Numbered from the stretch's first letter, positions 52,601 to 61,245 are shown. The stretch is DNA of 64,000 nt from Cystobacter fuscus (GCF_002305875.1 NZ_CP022098.1:3410001-3474000); one strand, 5' to 3'. The notes: generated by a model from the sequence alone, not told the origin. A program made the numbers and translations.

Positions 52601-55180
52601 ATCGCAGCCCTTGAGGGGGCGCGGCATGGGCTTCCAGTCGTTCCCGTCCGCTCGCTCGAAGAGCAGCTCGAGTTCGTAGCTGCCACCGGAGACCATGCTG
52701 TTCTGGGCTGGAGGGGGCAGGTAGACGGTTTCGAGCTCGAGCGTCAGCGGGTAGTTGAAGCGGTGGCAGGACTCCCAGTCGGGGGCCTTGGCCTGGGGCG
52801 CGAAGGAGGTGTTCTGGTCGAGGAAGTTCGCGACGGCGGGGCCGTAGCCGAAACCGCCGTCATCGGACTGACTGGACTGGGCGAAGTACTGGTGGGTCGC
52901 CTTGTTGAAGTCCGCCTGGTCCTCCGGGGGGAGGGTCGTCGTGAGGTGGTTCTTGAGCTCATCGAGCTCCAGGAAGTTGTCCTGGGTGTCTTCCTTGAGT
53001 TCGACGAAACGGGGCTTGCCGCCGTCCTTGGTGTCGAGCTTCTCCGCCAGCTCGACGAGCAGCTTGATGCCATTGTCGGGGGCGTCTTCCGGGCTGAACA
53101 CCTGGAAGTGCATGAACCCCGCGTCGACCTTCATCTCCTTGCTCTTGCGGGCGAAGGCCGGCGCATTGCGCTCGTCCTCGAAGTCCTTGAGGTGTCCGTG
53201 GAGGATCGCGCTGTGGCCTGGCAGGGGGCGCAAGAAGCCGAGGAGCTCTCCGGCCTCCACGGGGAAGAAGGGCTCCGCGAAGGTGATGACCTGGCCCTTC
53301 TCGAGTGCGATCAGCGCGGCCTTGAGATTGGCCGGGGGCGCCTTGTAGAGCCAGTGGACCTGTCCCTTGTCGTCACAGACGGTGATGTCTTCGAGGGAGA
53401 GATTGTCGGCGAGCACCTTGCAGACCCGCTTCGGGCCGCCGGGCTTGGGGGGCTCCTGGTCGGAAGGGGGAACCGGCTCCTGGGCCCAGCGAAGCGTGCC
53501 GGGCTCGGCCCCCTGGCCGGAGATGTTGACCCAGGCCCCGAAACGCCGCTTGTACAGCTCGCGGAACCAGGGGACCTGGCTGAAGTAGTTGTCCAGCATC
53601 GAGGGCTTCTGGCTCGGCTTGTCCGCGAAGCCAGGCGGAAAGACGGGGGAGCTCAGATGCATGTAGAGCGAGTAGAACGTGCCCCGGCGGGGCCTGGCCT
53701 GTGAATCGGAGGGCACCTCCTCGAGCTCGTGGCGGACGAGGACGAACCCCGGCCAGTTGCCAAAAGCCTCGAGGACGCCGTCCTGGAGGCACGGGGCCTT
53801 GTCACCGGGAAGGCGGGCGGCCACGACATAACCGGGGGCGGCGGCATTGACGGGAGCGAGCTTCTGCTCCGCGGGCGGGAAGAAATGGACACCGCCGTGG
53901 AGGTTGCGCTGGAGGCCGAGCACGTAATAGCCGCCGATGCCGGTGTCGAGCGACTCGTTGTTGTGGTAGCCCTGCCAGGGGCTGGTGGACACGGTGTTCC
54001 CGCGCAAGGGAAAGCTGTATCGGGGCCGGCTGAAGCTGCTGTCGATCACCTCGGAGGGAGCGGTGGTCCGTGTTTCTCGGTAGCAGTAGCGTCCACAGGG
54101 AGTCTGTGAATGATCCAGGAACCGATCATACGTGGACCCCCTGGTTTCAGGATTCTTTTCAAAGAATGCCTTTGCTCGTACCAGATTGAAGGAGGCGAAC
54201 CCTTTCATGCCGGAAACTCCAAGATTCATGCCGGCACGTATCCTGAAAATCATGTGATCTGGACCAATCTTGGCACCTAGATCACGATAGCCATTGGCGT
54301 TTGGCGCGGAAAGCAACCCACCACTGACAAGGCCGTATTTGGAGGATGGATCCGCGGTTACCAGCCAGAGCTGTTCTTCCCCCCCGATCTGCAGGATGCA
54401 ATAGCCAGCGATGACAATGATATGAAGAGGATTACGGGCAAGATCCTTGTTCCATTTTCCAAGGCCCGTGTAGATGACCACCGGGTTGTTGGCCCGCAGG
54501 CACTCGATGATGTGGGCGAATCTTTCCCGGAGCCGTGGTTCGCTGCCTTTGATGGCATCGGCGTCATGACGCATGGCTTTGGGGAGCAGATTGCCGATGT
54601 CCGCATCTTCTGAACTCGGTGTTCGATAGCGGAGAACACCTCCAAGTCCAGTTGGACGAACACCTCTAGAAGGAAATATAAGCTCTAGTGGAAGCGGAAC
54701 CTCTCCATCTGGATCGGAGTGGAACTGTGAGTAATCTCCCCCTATTTCGTAATTTGCCTTCGGATATGTCGTCCATCCTCTCTTGAAGGAATCATCCGCG
54801 GGGATGCCAAAAAAAGCACGTTCTCCCCTGGGATACCGAAGGTCGAGCATGCAAGCGGGGTCGCCTGCTCTCGAATGCGTAATGTACTTCTGACGTTGAT
54901 CGCCCCCTTTGATGAGTTGGTAGTAATTGTAAACCATGGATGCCGAAGTGCGTCCACACCAGTCTGGATTTTCGGCGTCAATCACCTTTTGCCCAAGCAG
55001 CGGGACCTTGAGCACATGCCATTCCTTCGCTTGTCGCTTGATCTCTTCTGGGAATTCGTATTGATCAATAGGAAAAACGCGAAGGACCGAGTTGGACTTG
55101 CTGTCTTGCTCTATGATGTTGGTGCGTACGCCTATGCCTTTCTCGTTTTCCTCGAGAAAAAACTCCTGCTGAATTCCCAT
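49652..55180 (-). CDS. 1842-residue protein with C39-like protease and M23-like domains
   Basis: No signal peptide or membrane helix. Residues 1-370 resemble a C39-type cysteine protease: WCGRTSASM with Cys75, then NPLHIIVIAGY with His253 and Asp277 in TADPSS. Residues about 395-700 have an M23/LytM-like pattern: NLHGGVH (428-432), APVNAAAPGYVVAA, FVLVRHE, LYMHLS (His508), AGELLGF and FMHFQVF (His691). Two active-site positions look changed: the HxxxD aspartate is His432 and the first His of HxH is Phe689. A loop of about 120 residues separates the last motifs. The remaining 1100 residues are beta-rich repeats without known names. The first 370 codons are much less GC-rich than the rest. The role is unknown, possibly wall binding or attack. 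Confidence 0.6.
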   Translation of the reverse strand: MGIQQEFFLEENEKGIGVRTNIIEQDSKSNSVLRVFPIDQYEFPEEIKRQAKEWHVLKVPLLGQKVIDAENPDWCGRTSASMVYNYYQLIKGGDQRQKYITHSRAGDPACMLDLRYPRGERAFFGIPADDSFKRGWTTYPKANYEIGGDYSQFHSDPDGEVPLPLELIFPSRGVRPTGLGGVLRYRTPSSEDADIGNLLPKAMRHDADAIKGSEPRLRERFAHIIECLRANNPVVIYTGLGKWNKDLARNPLHIIVIAGYCILQIGGEEQLWLVTADPSSKYGLVSGGLLSAPNANGYRDLGAKIGPDHMIFRIRAGMNLGVSGMKGFASFNLVRAKAFFEKNPETRGSTYDRFLDHSQTPCGRYCYRETRTTAPSEVIDSSFSRPRYSFPLRGNTVSTSPWQGYHNNESLDTGIGGYYVLGLQRNLHGGVHFFPPAEQKLAPVNAAAPGYVVAARLPGDKAPCLQDGVLEAFGNWPGFVLVRHELEEVPSDSQARPRRGTFYSLYMHLSSPVFPPGFADKPSQKPSMLDNYFSQVPWFRELYKRRFGAWVNISGQGAEPGTLRWAQEPVPPSDQEPPKPGGPKRVCKVLADNLSLEDITVCDDKGQVHWLYKAPPANLKAALIALEKGQVITFAEPFFPVEAGELLGFLRPLPGHSAILHGHLKDFEDERNAPAFARKSKEMKVDAGFMHFQVFSPEDAPDNGIKLLVELAEKLDTKDGGKPRFVELKEDTQDNFLELDELKNHLTTTLPPEDQADFNKATHQYFAQSSQSDDGGFGYGPAVANFLDQNTSFAPQAKAPDWESCHRFNYPLTLELETVYLPPPAQNSMVSGGSYELELLFERADGNDWKPMPRPLKGCDCGPFAGSSAGCKPASLKIDAKKLGEAKDRLLSFSLMVPALAERMRLKAASGFVIDQTMSLPGADGRMFVEGITRRWRNVRLIQKNEWVPEHARTVLKKLIAALEEQGQEQPKEEDVSQVAWCDPEKEAHIARIIEGEEKASTPLFSDSGALAPGHLIENLHPVTSVWLLNVLDKQKQAVVRDNWPVPGFRKEDPSPLYFGGVKKAGERHLGESILVTVIDEDYGYDKDNRVTLLARQGAKTLPIASGRQFAPGGNIVQPLPLSFWGDWTLELTDTSTPPKTLSPRHSSELLQTEFSIPRPKLMGELDGEEPIVIEQPIRLADGSWRWFFPFEEPAPLELPGFISLRLSETPQGPGTPRTEAMIPFTARPMSPSEGPPLDDKMFKLDEAKDFIVGLTAEGDKVVTKQKKTLFLIKDRVSFNDCLAAMDIRVGWGLVKGLAVLKEKKLPFELLTLEEDGLSCSLQFDGKPDKHRAALEEQNAEVEKLVTKGKKTTLDVRFASARCEAPRQQALWLFDEACEFVLKNKPTTARSKLGALPYSKYESACRAGQSPRLHVMLVAALGQVAAQNKKLPPLVRIETGGLACVLNVEGKGVADRVRVAAAEAGTFDVDVADPTDKRLLRLTAHPGRKNWLSVSFHPGRLFDLLARGDLPPGAERFYWFDFTALSGLPLLYPFGGETTGEGDGSITRARFEELKAEASDSLRISHPRPGLYRKVGFRPMDPQTRAVLAFKPVPRRGVCELEISACVSGTPEDLNKFTARFSRLLPGSQKWEVLKNFAALKPKKLAVRSGEGVADWLVSARVPYPAGSKAASLEGVHQLKLELVSLDPGADLKSLQAEGKYDFTPRWEGGLKVERKGEVVELRCHAEGVEVPVPGTKDEAAWAVAREFELVIDFDSKDKAPENSASKPKPENIRYATPHPKSPRGGCDPNGDFVATVEVQALVPGVQYQFSVQRPLDAKSKKPRPVRQTDMKPCSAPFKLES

Positions 55181-55204
55181 TTTCGCCCCCCCCCTTGGGT
55201 GGTA

Positions 55205-56470
55205 TTACTCGTCGCTGTTATTGCAATGTTGGTGACGAACTTTGTTGGGTGCGCCTTTGTTTATGGAGTAATGCTCATCCAGCGTGTGGCTTTTTCCATC
55301 CGACCCTTGGGCTTGTTCGAGCTTCCATCGAGCGATGCCCTGTTCGTCTGTTGGCCAGGTCAGTGTGATTGAATCCTGGCAGCCCTGATGATTGCAGAGT
55401 TGTAGCTTGTAGATGGAGTCGTCTTTTGAAATATCCTTGACTCTGTCGACTTGTCGGAAGTCTCCCTCGGGTAGATCGCTGGTTAGAACGCTTGCTCGGT
55501 GATGCAAGTCTATCCGCAGTACGCTTCCACTGATGGATCCGCAGTTGACCAGGATGAATCTTTCCCCTGATTGTTCCTGCAGTTTGTACCAGACGGGGGG
55601 GAGCGAACGGAAGATTTGGTAGGCCTCCGAGGATAGCGTCGGCATATCCGCGGATTCCGAATCGAACATTGAGTACTTGTCTTCGCTCCGCGCCGAGGGG
55701 CGTGCCCCCTTTTGCAATGAAGCCCTGAGTGTATCCGAGAGCGTGGACCTGCTTCGCGACTCAATTACGATATTGAATTCATCATCCTCGGGATCGAACC
55801 GGCCCTTCGCTCTCGACTTCATGTACCCGGTGTAGACGACCAGATTGCCCTCCCGGAACATGGCGCTGACGAAACGGCTGTCCCTGATGCTGAGTTGATG
55901 CCAGTCGTATTCAATCTTCTCCAGTTCATCGGTCAGGCATTGCTCGTGGGTCCTTCGGTTTTGCTGCGCGCGCTCATTGCACACGACGAGGAAGGACTCG
56001 TGGAGGCCGCCCTTTCTCTTGTCCTTGGCGAGTTGCTTGAAGTTGACGTCGAAGAAGAGCTGGGAGAGCAGTTGGGACGCCTGCTCGTTCTGCGGGTCCA
56101 GCGTGGCCGCGCGCGCCGCGGCGTCCAGGCGCTCCTTGGTGCTCTTCGCCACGTCCTGGGCCTGCGCCAGCAGCGCCTCCAGGCTGGGCTTGTCCGCCCC
56201 CACGAGCTTCTCCAGCGTGAAGCCCTCCGTCTCGCCGCACTTCAGGCGCACCCACCCCTTCTTCTCCGCGCCTTCCAGCTTCTGGCACTCCGTACCGATG
56301 AGGACCTTCTTCACCACCTCCCCATCCGTGCTCTCGCCGCCGCGCAGATTCACCTCCGAGCCCTGGATGTAGACGGGCCCGGCCTCCTGCGCCCGGCTCG
56401 GCGTCCCCCAGCTCACTCCCAGACACAGCGCCCAGGTGCATAGGTGAATCCCACTGGTCCTCTTCTTCAT
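55205..56470 (-). CDS. Secreted SH3-domain protein of the three-gene operon
   Basis: 421 residues from the ATG at 56470 (GGAAGGA before it). A signal peptide ends near residue 28 (SRAQEA). An SH3b-like domain follows at about 31-95 (VYIQGSEVNLRGGESTDGEVVKKVL and GWVRLKCGETEGFTLEKL), a domain that often binds wall peptides. A helical linker (about 100-160) leads to an unrecognised C-terminal region (about 165-421) with several cysteines. The GC content falls from about residue 170 onward, in contrast to the SH3 part. It is the first gene of the operon, 24 bases before the 1842-residue gene. It could be an exported partner or an inhibitor of the downstream enzymes. Confidence 0.65.
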   Translation of the reverse strand: MKKRTSGIHLCTWALCLGVSWGTPSRAQEAGPVYIQGSEVNLRGGESTDGEVVKKVLIGTECQKLEGAEKKGWVRLKCGETEGFTLEKLVGADKPSLEALLAQAQDVAKSTKERLDAAARAATLDPQNEQASQLLSQLFFDVNFKQLAKDKRKGGLHESFLVVCNERAQQNRRTHEQCLTDELEKIEYDWHQLSIRDSRFVSAMFREGNLVVYTGYMKSRAKGRFDPEDDEFNIVIESRSRSTLSDTLRASLQKGARPSARSEDKYSMFDSESADMPTLSSEAYQIFRSLPPVWYKLQEQSGERFILVNCGSISGSVLRIDLHHRASVLTSDLPEGDFRQVDRVKDISKDDSIYKLQLCNHQGCQDSITLTWPTDEQGIARWKLEQAQGSDGKSHTLDEHYSINKGAPNKVRHQHCNNSDE

Positions 56471-56653
56471 GAATCCTTCCCTCGAGAATGTAGGGCGGGG
56501 TGGGCCCGCGTCGGCGCCAGTCAAGGCGGGCCCCTCCTGTCCCGCCGGGCCGACGTTCCTCACGAGGCGGCAGCCTGCTCGAAGCGCCGGATTGGGGTCA
56601 AGGACGGCTCCGGCCGCGCCACATTCATGCGCTGGCAGCTCCTACTCTCGGTG

Positions 56654-58171
56654 CTAGGCCGCGAAGCGCGGGGGCGCGGCCTTGTCGTCTCCCCGCACCG
56701 CTTCCGGCTTCAGGAGGACGAACCGCGTGCTCTCCCGGGCCTCCACCTGGAGTGGCTTCCGGGCCTCCAGGAGCGTGGCGCCCCGCTGGGACACCCTCAG
56801 TCCCTCGTGCTCGAAATCCACCGCGCCCGACAACACGAAGAGCTGGGCGCCCTCTTCGAGCTCCTGCACCTCTCCTGGCGCCAGCTCGTGGTGCTCGCCG
56901 TGCTGGAACAGGCCGAGCCGATCCTTGCGCCCGAGGAACCCGTACCGCTCGAACCCGCGCACCAGGTCGTCGAAGCGCCGCTCGGCGAACGTCTTCCACA
57001 TCCCCTCGCGCAGATGCTCATCCCCCTCGAGCAGTGGCAGCAGCGCCGAGCGGGGAATGCGCACCAGTGTCGAGGCCGCCGCCGTGCGGATGGAGGCCGA
57101 GCGGCGCTCGCCCGTGAGCAGGGCGCTCTCCCCGAACACGGTGCCGCCGCCGAGCTCGTCCACGAGCGTCTCGCCGTGGGCCGTGGGGGCCAGCACGTAG
57201 ACCGCGCCGCGCTCGAGCAGGTACAGCTCGTCGCTGGTGCTGCCCGCCTGGAAGACGTACTGGCCCGCGGGCAGCACGTGGCGCTCCGCGCGTGTGGCAA
57301 TGCGGCGCAGGGTGGTCTCGTCGAGGTGGGCGAGGAATGGCACGCGGCGCAACGATTGGACCATCTGGGTGGAGCGCAGGTGGGCCCCGAGCCACGTGCG
57401 CTGCACCCGGGCCGCGAGTTTCTCCAGGGGCTGGCGCAGCCGCCGCTCCACCTGGGTCCGGGCGATGCTCAGCAGGTTGCTCGGGGTGATGGGCATCACC
57501 GTCACCAGTCCGTGCCCCTGGCCATAGCCCGGGTTGGCCTCGATGAAGTAGCGCGCCCCGGGCTTGTCACAGTGTTTCCAGTACTCGCTCTCCATCTCCG
57601 ACTCGCGCGTGCGCCAGCCGACCCGGCGGATCAGCGGCCGGGCCGGATCCACCATCTCCTGGCCGAACTCCGAGGCCAGCGCGGACATGAAGGACAGCAG
57701 CTCCGGTGGCGTCTCCTGTTCGCGCCGCGGCCACACCTCGGCGCAGTGGCTGGCGAACAGCGAATAGCTGGACGGGTGCACCAGCGAGCCCAGGTAGAGC
57801 ACGCGCCGGCCCGGGTGCCTCAGCACGTAGCGCGCCACCCGCGTCACGAAGAAGCGCGCGTTGACGTTGCCTCCCCGGTAGGCGCGCAGCGAGCCCGCCT
57901 CCGCGCGGAACACGGCCAGGGGCTCTCCGCCGAGCTGCTTCTCGAAGAGGTGCATGGCGAAGTAGCCGACGAGGGCTCCCTCCTCGTTCTTGTGAACGAG
58001 GATCCACGTGTGCTCGGCCTTCGATTCGACGACGTAGTGGGCGAAGGCCTCCCGGTCCACCCCATCGAAGATCTGCTGATGGACGGCGTAGAGGTCGTCG
58101 GCGAGCTGGCGGCGCTCCTCGGTGGACAAGGCGTGGGGGCGGATGACGTCGGTGCGCGTGATGCGGGACAT
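56654..58171 (-). CDS. GNAT-like domain fused to a cyclic-nucleotide-binding domain
   Basis: 505 residues from the ATG at 58171 (GAGG six bases upstream; the frame extends to 58222). Residues about 1-240 resemble a GNAT acetyltransferase (HTWILVHKNEEGALVGYFAMHLF near 55-75 and RYVLRHPGRRVLYLGSLVHPSSYSLF near 115). Residues about 285-410 form a cyclic-nucleotide-binding domain with an intact phosphate-binding cassette VFGESALLTGERRSASI, including the glutamate and the arginine. The order is the reverse of the mycobacterial cAMP-controlled acetyltransferases, where the binding domain comes first. cAMP-controlled acylation of proteins or small molecules is a fair inference. The gene diverges from proline iminopeptidase. 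Confidence 0.72.
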   Translation of the reverse strand: MSRITRTDVIRPHALSTEERRQLADDLYAVHQQIFDGVDREAFAHYVVESKAEHTWILVHKNEEGALVGYFAMHLFEKQLGGEPLAVFRAEAGSLRAYRGGNVNARFFVTRVARYVLRHPGRRVLYLGSLVHPSSYSLFASHCAEVWPRREQETPPELLSFMSALASEFGQEMVDPARPLIRRVGWRTRESEMESEYWKHCDKPGARYFIEANPGYGQGHGLVTVMPITPSNLLSIARTQVERRLRQPLEKLAARVQRTWLGAHLRSTQMVQSLRRVPFLAHLDETTLRRIATRAERHVLPAGQYVFQAGSTSDELYLLERGAVYVLAPTAHGETLVDELGGGTVFGESALLTGERRSASIRTAAASTLVRIPRSALLPLLEGDEHLREGMWKTFAERRFDDLVRGFERYGFLGRKDRLGLFQHGEHHELAPGEVQELEEGAQLFVLSGAVDFEHEGLRVSQRGATLLEARKPLQVEARESTRFVLLKPEAVRGDDKAAPPRFAA

Positions 58172-58253
58172 GGTGGCCTCGAACGGGAATGTCGTGTCGT
58201 GGGGAGTGGCTTGCCCTGACACGAAGCACTCTGCTCCGAGGGGGGCGGGGCGG

Positions 58254-58294
58254 CTGTGACGGCGCCAACATGCGGCGAGTGAGCGCCGTCACAG
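58254..58294. promoter_or_regulatory. Perfect 12-bp inverted repeat between divergent genes
   Basis: CTGTGACGGCGC (58254-58265) is the exact inverse complement of GCGCCGTCACAG (58283-58294), with 17 bases between. It lies in the 169-base divergent region, 46 bases before the pip start and about 83 bases before the start of the GNAT/cNMP gene. Likely an operator for a dimeric regulator or a hairpin in the pip leader. I cannot name the regulator. Confidence 0.55.
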
Positions 58295-58340
58295 AGCGCC
58301 CTCTGCTAGGGTGCCCGGCCCGACCGAAAGAGAGGTTGCC

Positions 58341-59300
58341 ATGGCCCCCCCCGCGCTTCGTTCCCTCTACCCGCCCATCGAGCCCTACAACACCGGCCGT
58401 CTGCGCGTGTCCACCCTCCATGAGATCTACTTCGAGGAGAGCGGCAACCCGAAGGGCAAGCCGGTGATCTTCGTCCACGGTGGGCCGGGCGGGGGCTCGG
58501 ATCCCAAACAGCGGCGCTTCTTCGATCCCTCGGCGTACCGCATCGTCCTCTTCGACCAGCGCGGCTGCGGCAGGAGCACGCCCCACGCGTGCGTGGAGGA
58601 GAACACCACCTGGCACCTCGTGGAGGACATGGAGGCGCTGCGCCGCCACCTGGGCATCGAGCGGTGGCTCGTCTTCGGGGGCTCGTGGGGGAGCACGCTC
58701 GCGCTGGCCTATTCCCAGAAGCACCCGGAGCGCGTCACGGAGCTGGTGCTACGCGGCATCTTCCTCTTGCGCGAGCAGGAGATCCGCTGGTTCTACCAGC
58801 ACGGCGCGCACACCTTCTTCCCGGATGCGTGGGAGGACTTCCTCGCGCCCATCCCACCCGAGGAGCGTGGAGACCTGGTCCAGGCCTACCACCGGCGATT
58901 GATGGGAGAGGATGCCCGGGTGCGCCAGGAAGCGGCTCGGGCCTGGAGCGTCTGGGAGGCCCGGACCAGCAACCTCGTGCCCAACCCGGATCTCATCGCG
59001 CTCTTCGGCCAGGACGCGTACTCGCTCGCCTTCGCGCGCATCGAGTGCCACTACTTCGTCCACCGCGCCTTCCTGCGCGATGACACCCAGCTCCTGGACG
59101 ACGTGCCGCGCATCCGCCACATCCCGGCCGTCATCGTCCAGGGCCGCTACGACATCCCCTGTCCCATCGAGAGCGCCTGGGCCCTGCACAAGGCCTGGCC
59201 CGAGGCGGAGCTGAAGATCATCCCGGACGCGGGGCACTCGGCGTACGAGCCGGGCACCACCCACGCGCTCGTCGAGGCCACGGACCGGTTCCGCGTGTAG
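58341..59300 (+). CDS. pip: Proline iminopeptidase
   Basis: 319 residues, AGAGG five bases before the ATG at 58341. An S33 alpha/beta hydrolase: HGGPGGGSDP is the oxyanion loop, GGSWGS (nucleophile Ser near residue 113) the nucleophile elbow, GRYDIPCP the acid and DAGHSAYEP the catalytic His. The family removes N-terminal proline from peptides in the cytoplasm. The N-terminal FDQRGCGRSTPH is also characteristic. Complete and ordinary. Confidence 0.95.
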   Translation: MAPPALRSLYPPIEPYNTGRLRVSTLHEIYFEESGNPKGKPVIFVHGGPGGGSDPKQRRFFDPSAYRIVLFDQRGCGRSTPHACVEENTTWHLVEDMEALRRHLGIERWLVFGGSWGSTLALAYSQKHPERVTELVLRGIFLLREQEIRWFYQHGAHTFFPDAWEDFLAPIPPEERGDLVQAYHRRLMGEDARVRQEAARAWSVWEARTSNLVPNPDLIALFGQDAYSLAFARIECHYFVHRAFLRDDTQLLDDVPRIRHIPAVIVQGRYDIPCPIESAWALHKAWPEAELKIIPDAGHSAYEPGTTHALVEATDRFRV

Positions 59301-59308
59301 TTCCTTGC

Positions 59309-60946
59309 TCAGCCCATGACGGGCAGCACGAGGGCGGAGGGGTGGGCGGGGTCGTGGAAGACGCTCTGGTCGGCGGGCACGAGCGTCTTCGCGGTGGCGA
59401 GGGGCTCGCCGCTGCCGGGGTTGCGGGCGAAGCGCGGGTGGGCCCCGCTGGACACCTGGAGCCGGAGGCGGTGGCCCGCGAGGAAGCGGTGGGCGGTGGG
59501 CCACAGCTCGATGGTGACGCGCAGGGTGCCATCGGGCTCGGGCGCGGGCTGGCCGGGAACCAGGCGCAGCAGTCCATCGCAGACGTTGAGGGACCTGCCC
59601 GAGGCGTCGACGTCGCACAGGCGGGCGAAGAAGTCGGTGTGGGCGAGGCTGGAGCGGACGAAGAGCTCGGCTCGGACGGGGCCGATGACCTCGAGGTCCT
59701 TCTCCAAGGGCGCGCTGGTGTACGTGAGGATGTCGGGGCGGGACTCCAGGGGCTGGTTGTCCCGGGGGCCCGCCTCCTTCGTCAGGAGCGCACCGCCCAC
59801 GGTGGGAGTCGGATCGGCCGGATCGTAGCGGTAGCGGTCGGGCTCCGAGGCTCCGGGCGTGGCGGGAGACAGGCCCCGGCCGGCTTGCAGGTGCCAGCGC
59901 TGCGGACGGGCGCCCGGCGGGGGCCACTCCGAGAAGTCGCGCCAGGTGTTCGCGCCCATGACGAAGAGGCGCACGGGGGCCTCGCGCAACAACTGGCGCT
60001 CCCCCTTGAGGTGGGCCTTGAGCCACACCAGGGACTCGCGCACGGCGGCCGCCATCCCCTCGGGCGCGACGTGGGTCCAGGGTCCGATGGTCAGGTAGGG
60101 GTTGCGTCCGGCCCGGCGGAGCGCGGCGTAGTCATCCACCTGCCAGGGCAGGAAGATGTCGTACCAGCCGCCAATCAGATGGGCGGGGGCGGTGACCTCG
60201 GAGACCGAGCCGCTGAAGTCCGCGGGATTCCACCATGGGTCGCCCGCCGCGTCGTGCTCGAGCCAGTCCTGGAAGAAGGGAACGCGCTCGCCGACCGCGA
60301 GTGTGTCCATCTCGTTCAAGGGCAGGTGCCGGAAGAGGGGCTTGAGCTTGCGGGCCGCGCCGAGCCGCGCGAGCACGGCGCCCAGTCCGGTCTTCTCCTG
60401 GGTGCGCACGAGGTGGACCCAGGACAGCACGGTATCGAGCGAGAAGGCACCGCCCGCGTAGGTCTGGCCACGGAACTGGGACGCGGTCTCGTGCGCCACC
60501 ATCGCCTTCAAGGAGAGTCCCGCGTCCCGCGCGAGCGCCCATTGCACGAGGCCCAGGTAGCTGGGCCCCAGGGTGGCGAACTCCCCGGAGAACCACTCCT
60601 GCCGCTTCATCCACTCGAGCGTCGCCAGCCCATCGGCCCGCTCGTCGCGGAACGGGTCGAACCGGCCTCCCGAGCCGAAGGTGCCGCGCACGCTCTGGAC
60701 GAGCACCTGGAAGCCACGCTCGGCGAAGAGCCTTCCGAACATGAGCCCGAAGAAGCCCCGCCGGCCATACGGCGAGCGCACCAGGAGGGTGGGAAGCCTG
60801 CTGTTCCCGCGAGGCGTGTATCGGTCCGCCAGCAGCTTGACCCCATCGGGCATCGGCACCTCGAGGTCGTGCTCGGCGGTGACGTCGTGGGTATCCGCGG
60901 GAGGCAGTTCGAGGAAGCGCGAGAAGACGCGGCTGGCGACGGTCAT
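59309..60946 (-). CDS. CocE/NonD-type alpha/beta hydrolase
   Basis: 545 residues from the ATG at 60946 (a GTG 18 bases upstream is also in frame). The X-Pro dipeptidyl peptidase/CocE class: GVKLLADRYTPRG, SVRGTFGSGG, the nucleophile elbow GPSYLG (Ser near residue 131) and GGWYDIFLPWQ (acid), with GPWTHVAPEG (His). The C-terminal jelly-roll domain (about 350-545) has typical VRAELFVRSS and RLRLQVSSGAHPRFARN. The class acts on ester or amide bonds. It has no signal peptide. Substrate cannot be assigned. It converges with pip after 8 bases. Confidence 0.88.
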   Translation of the reverse strand: MTVASRVFSRFLELPPADTHDVTAEHDLEVPMPDGVKLLADRYTPRGNSRLPTLLVRSPYGRRGFFGLMFGRLFAERGFQVLVQSVRGTFGSGGRFDPFRDERADGLATLEWMKRQEWFSGEFATLGPSYLGLVQWALARDAGLSLKAMVAHETASQFRGQTYAGGAFSLDTVLSWVHLVRTQEKTGLGAVLARLGAARKLKPLFRHLPLNEMDTLAVGERVPFFQDWLEHDAAGDPWWNPADFSGSVSEVTAPAHLIGGWYDIFLPWQVDDYAALRRAGRNPYLTIGPWTHVAPEGMAAAVRESLVWLKAHLKGERQLLREAPVRLFVMGANTWRDFSEWPPPGARPQRWHLQAGRGLSPATPGASEPDRYRYDPADPTPTVGGALLTKEAGPRDNQPLESRPDILTYTSAPLEKDLEVIGPVRAELFVRSSLAHTDFFARLCDVDASGRSLNVCDGLLRLVPGQPAPEPDGTLRVTIELWPTAHRFLAGHRLRLQVSSGAHPRFARNPGSGEPLATAKTLVPADQSVFHDPAHPSALVLPVMG

Positions 60947-61245
60947 GCTCGCCAGCCATAACACCCGGCCCCGCGTCTGTCCCTGGGGCGGTCCGCGCGG
61001 CGGCTCCCGGATGTCCCGGTGTCCAGATGTCGACCGCGCGCGTCCATCCCACCCGGTTCACCCACCGTGCTCCTCTCCGCCGGCCTGGATTCCGGCTGGG
61101 TGGAAAAGAGGGGTGCTTCGGGAAACCCGCCTGGGGAGGAGGGGACCGTTCCCGTTGACGGGACGACCGCTCGGGGGGGCTGGACGACCACTCCCGCACG
61201 CGCCCGTGGACGCGGCCCGGTGGGATCTCTATCTTGCGCACCCTC

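Noticed and set aside
48452-53704. A 1750-residue open frame opposite the three-gene operon
   Set aside because: It has shadow composition and covers the reverse of genes that show real domain motifs and operon spacing.
47456-55180. Naming the two large proteins as type VI secretion effectors
   Set aside because: I see no VgrG, PAAR, Hcp or known effector-marker sequence, and no secretion genes lie in the window.
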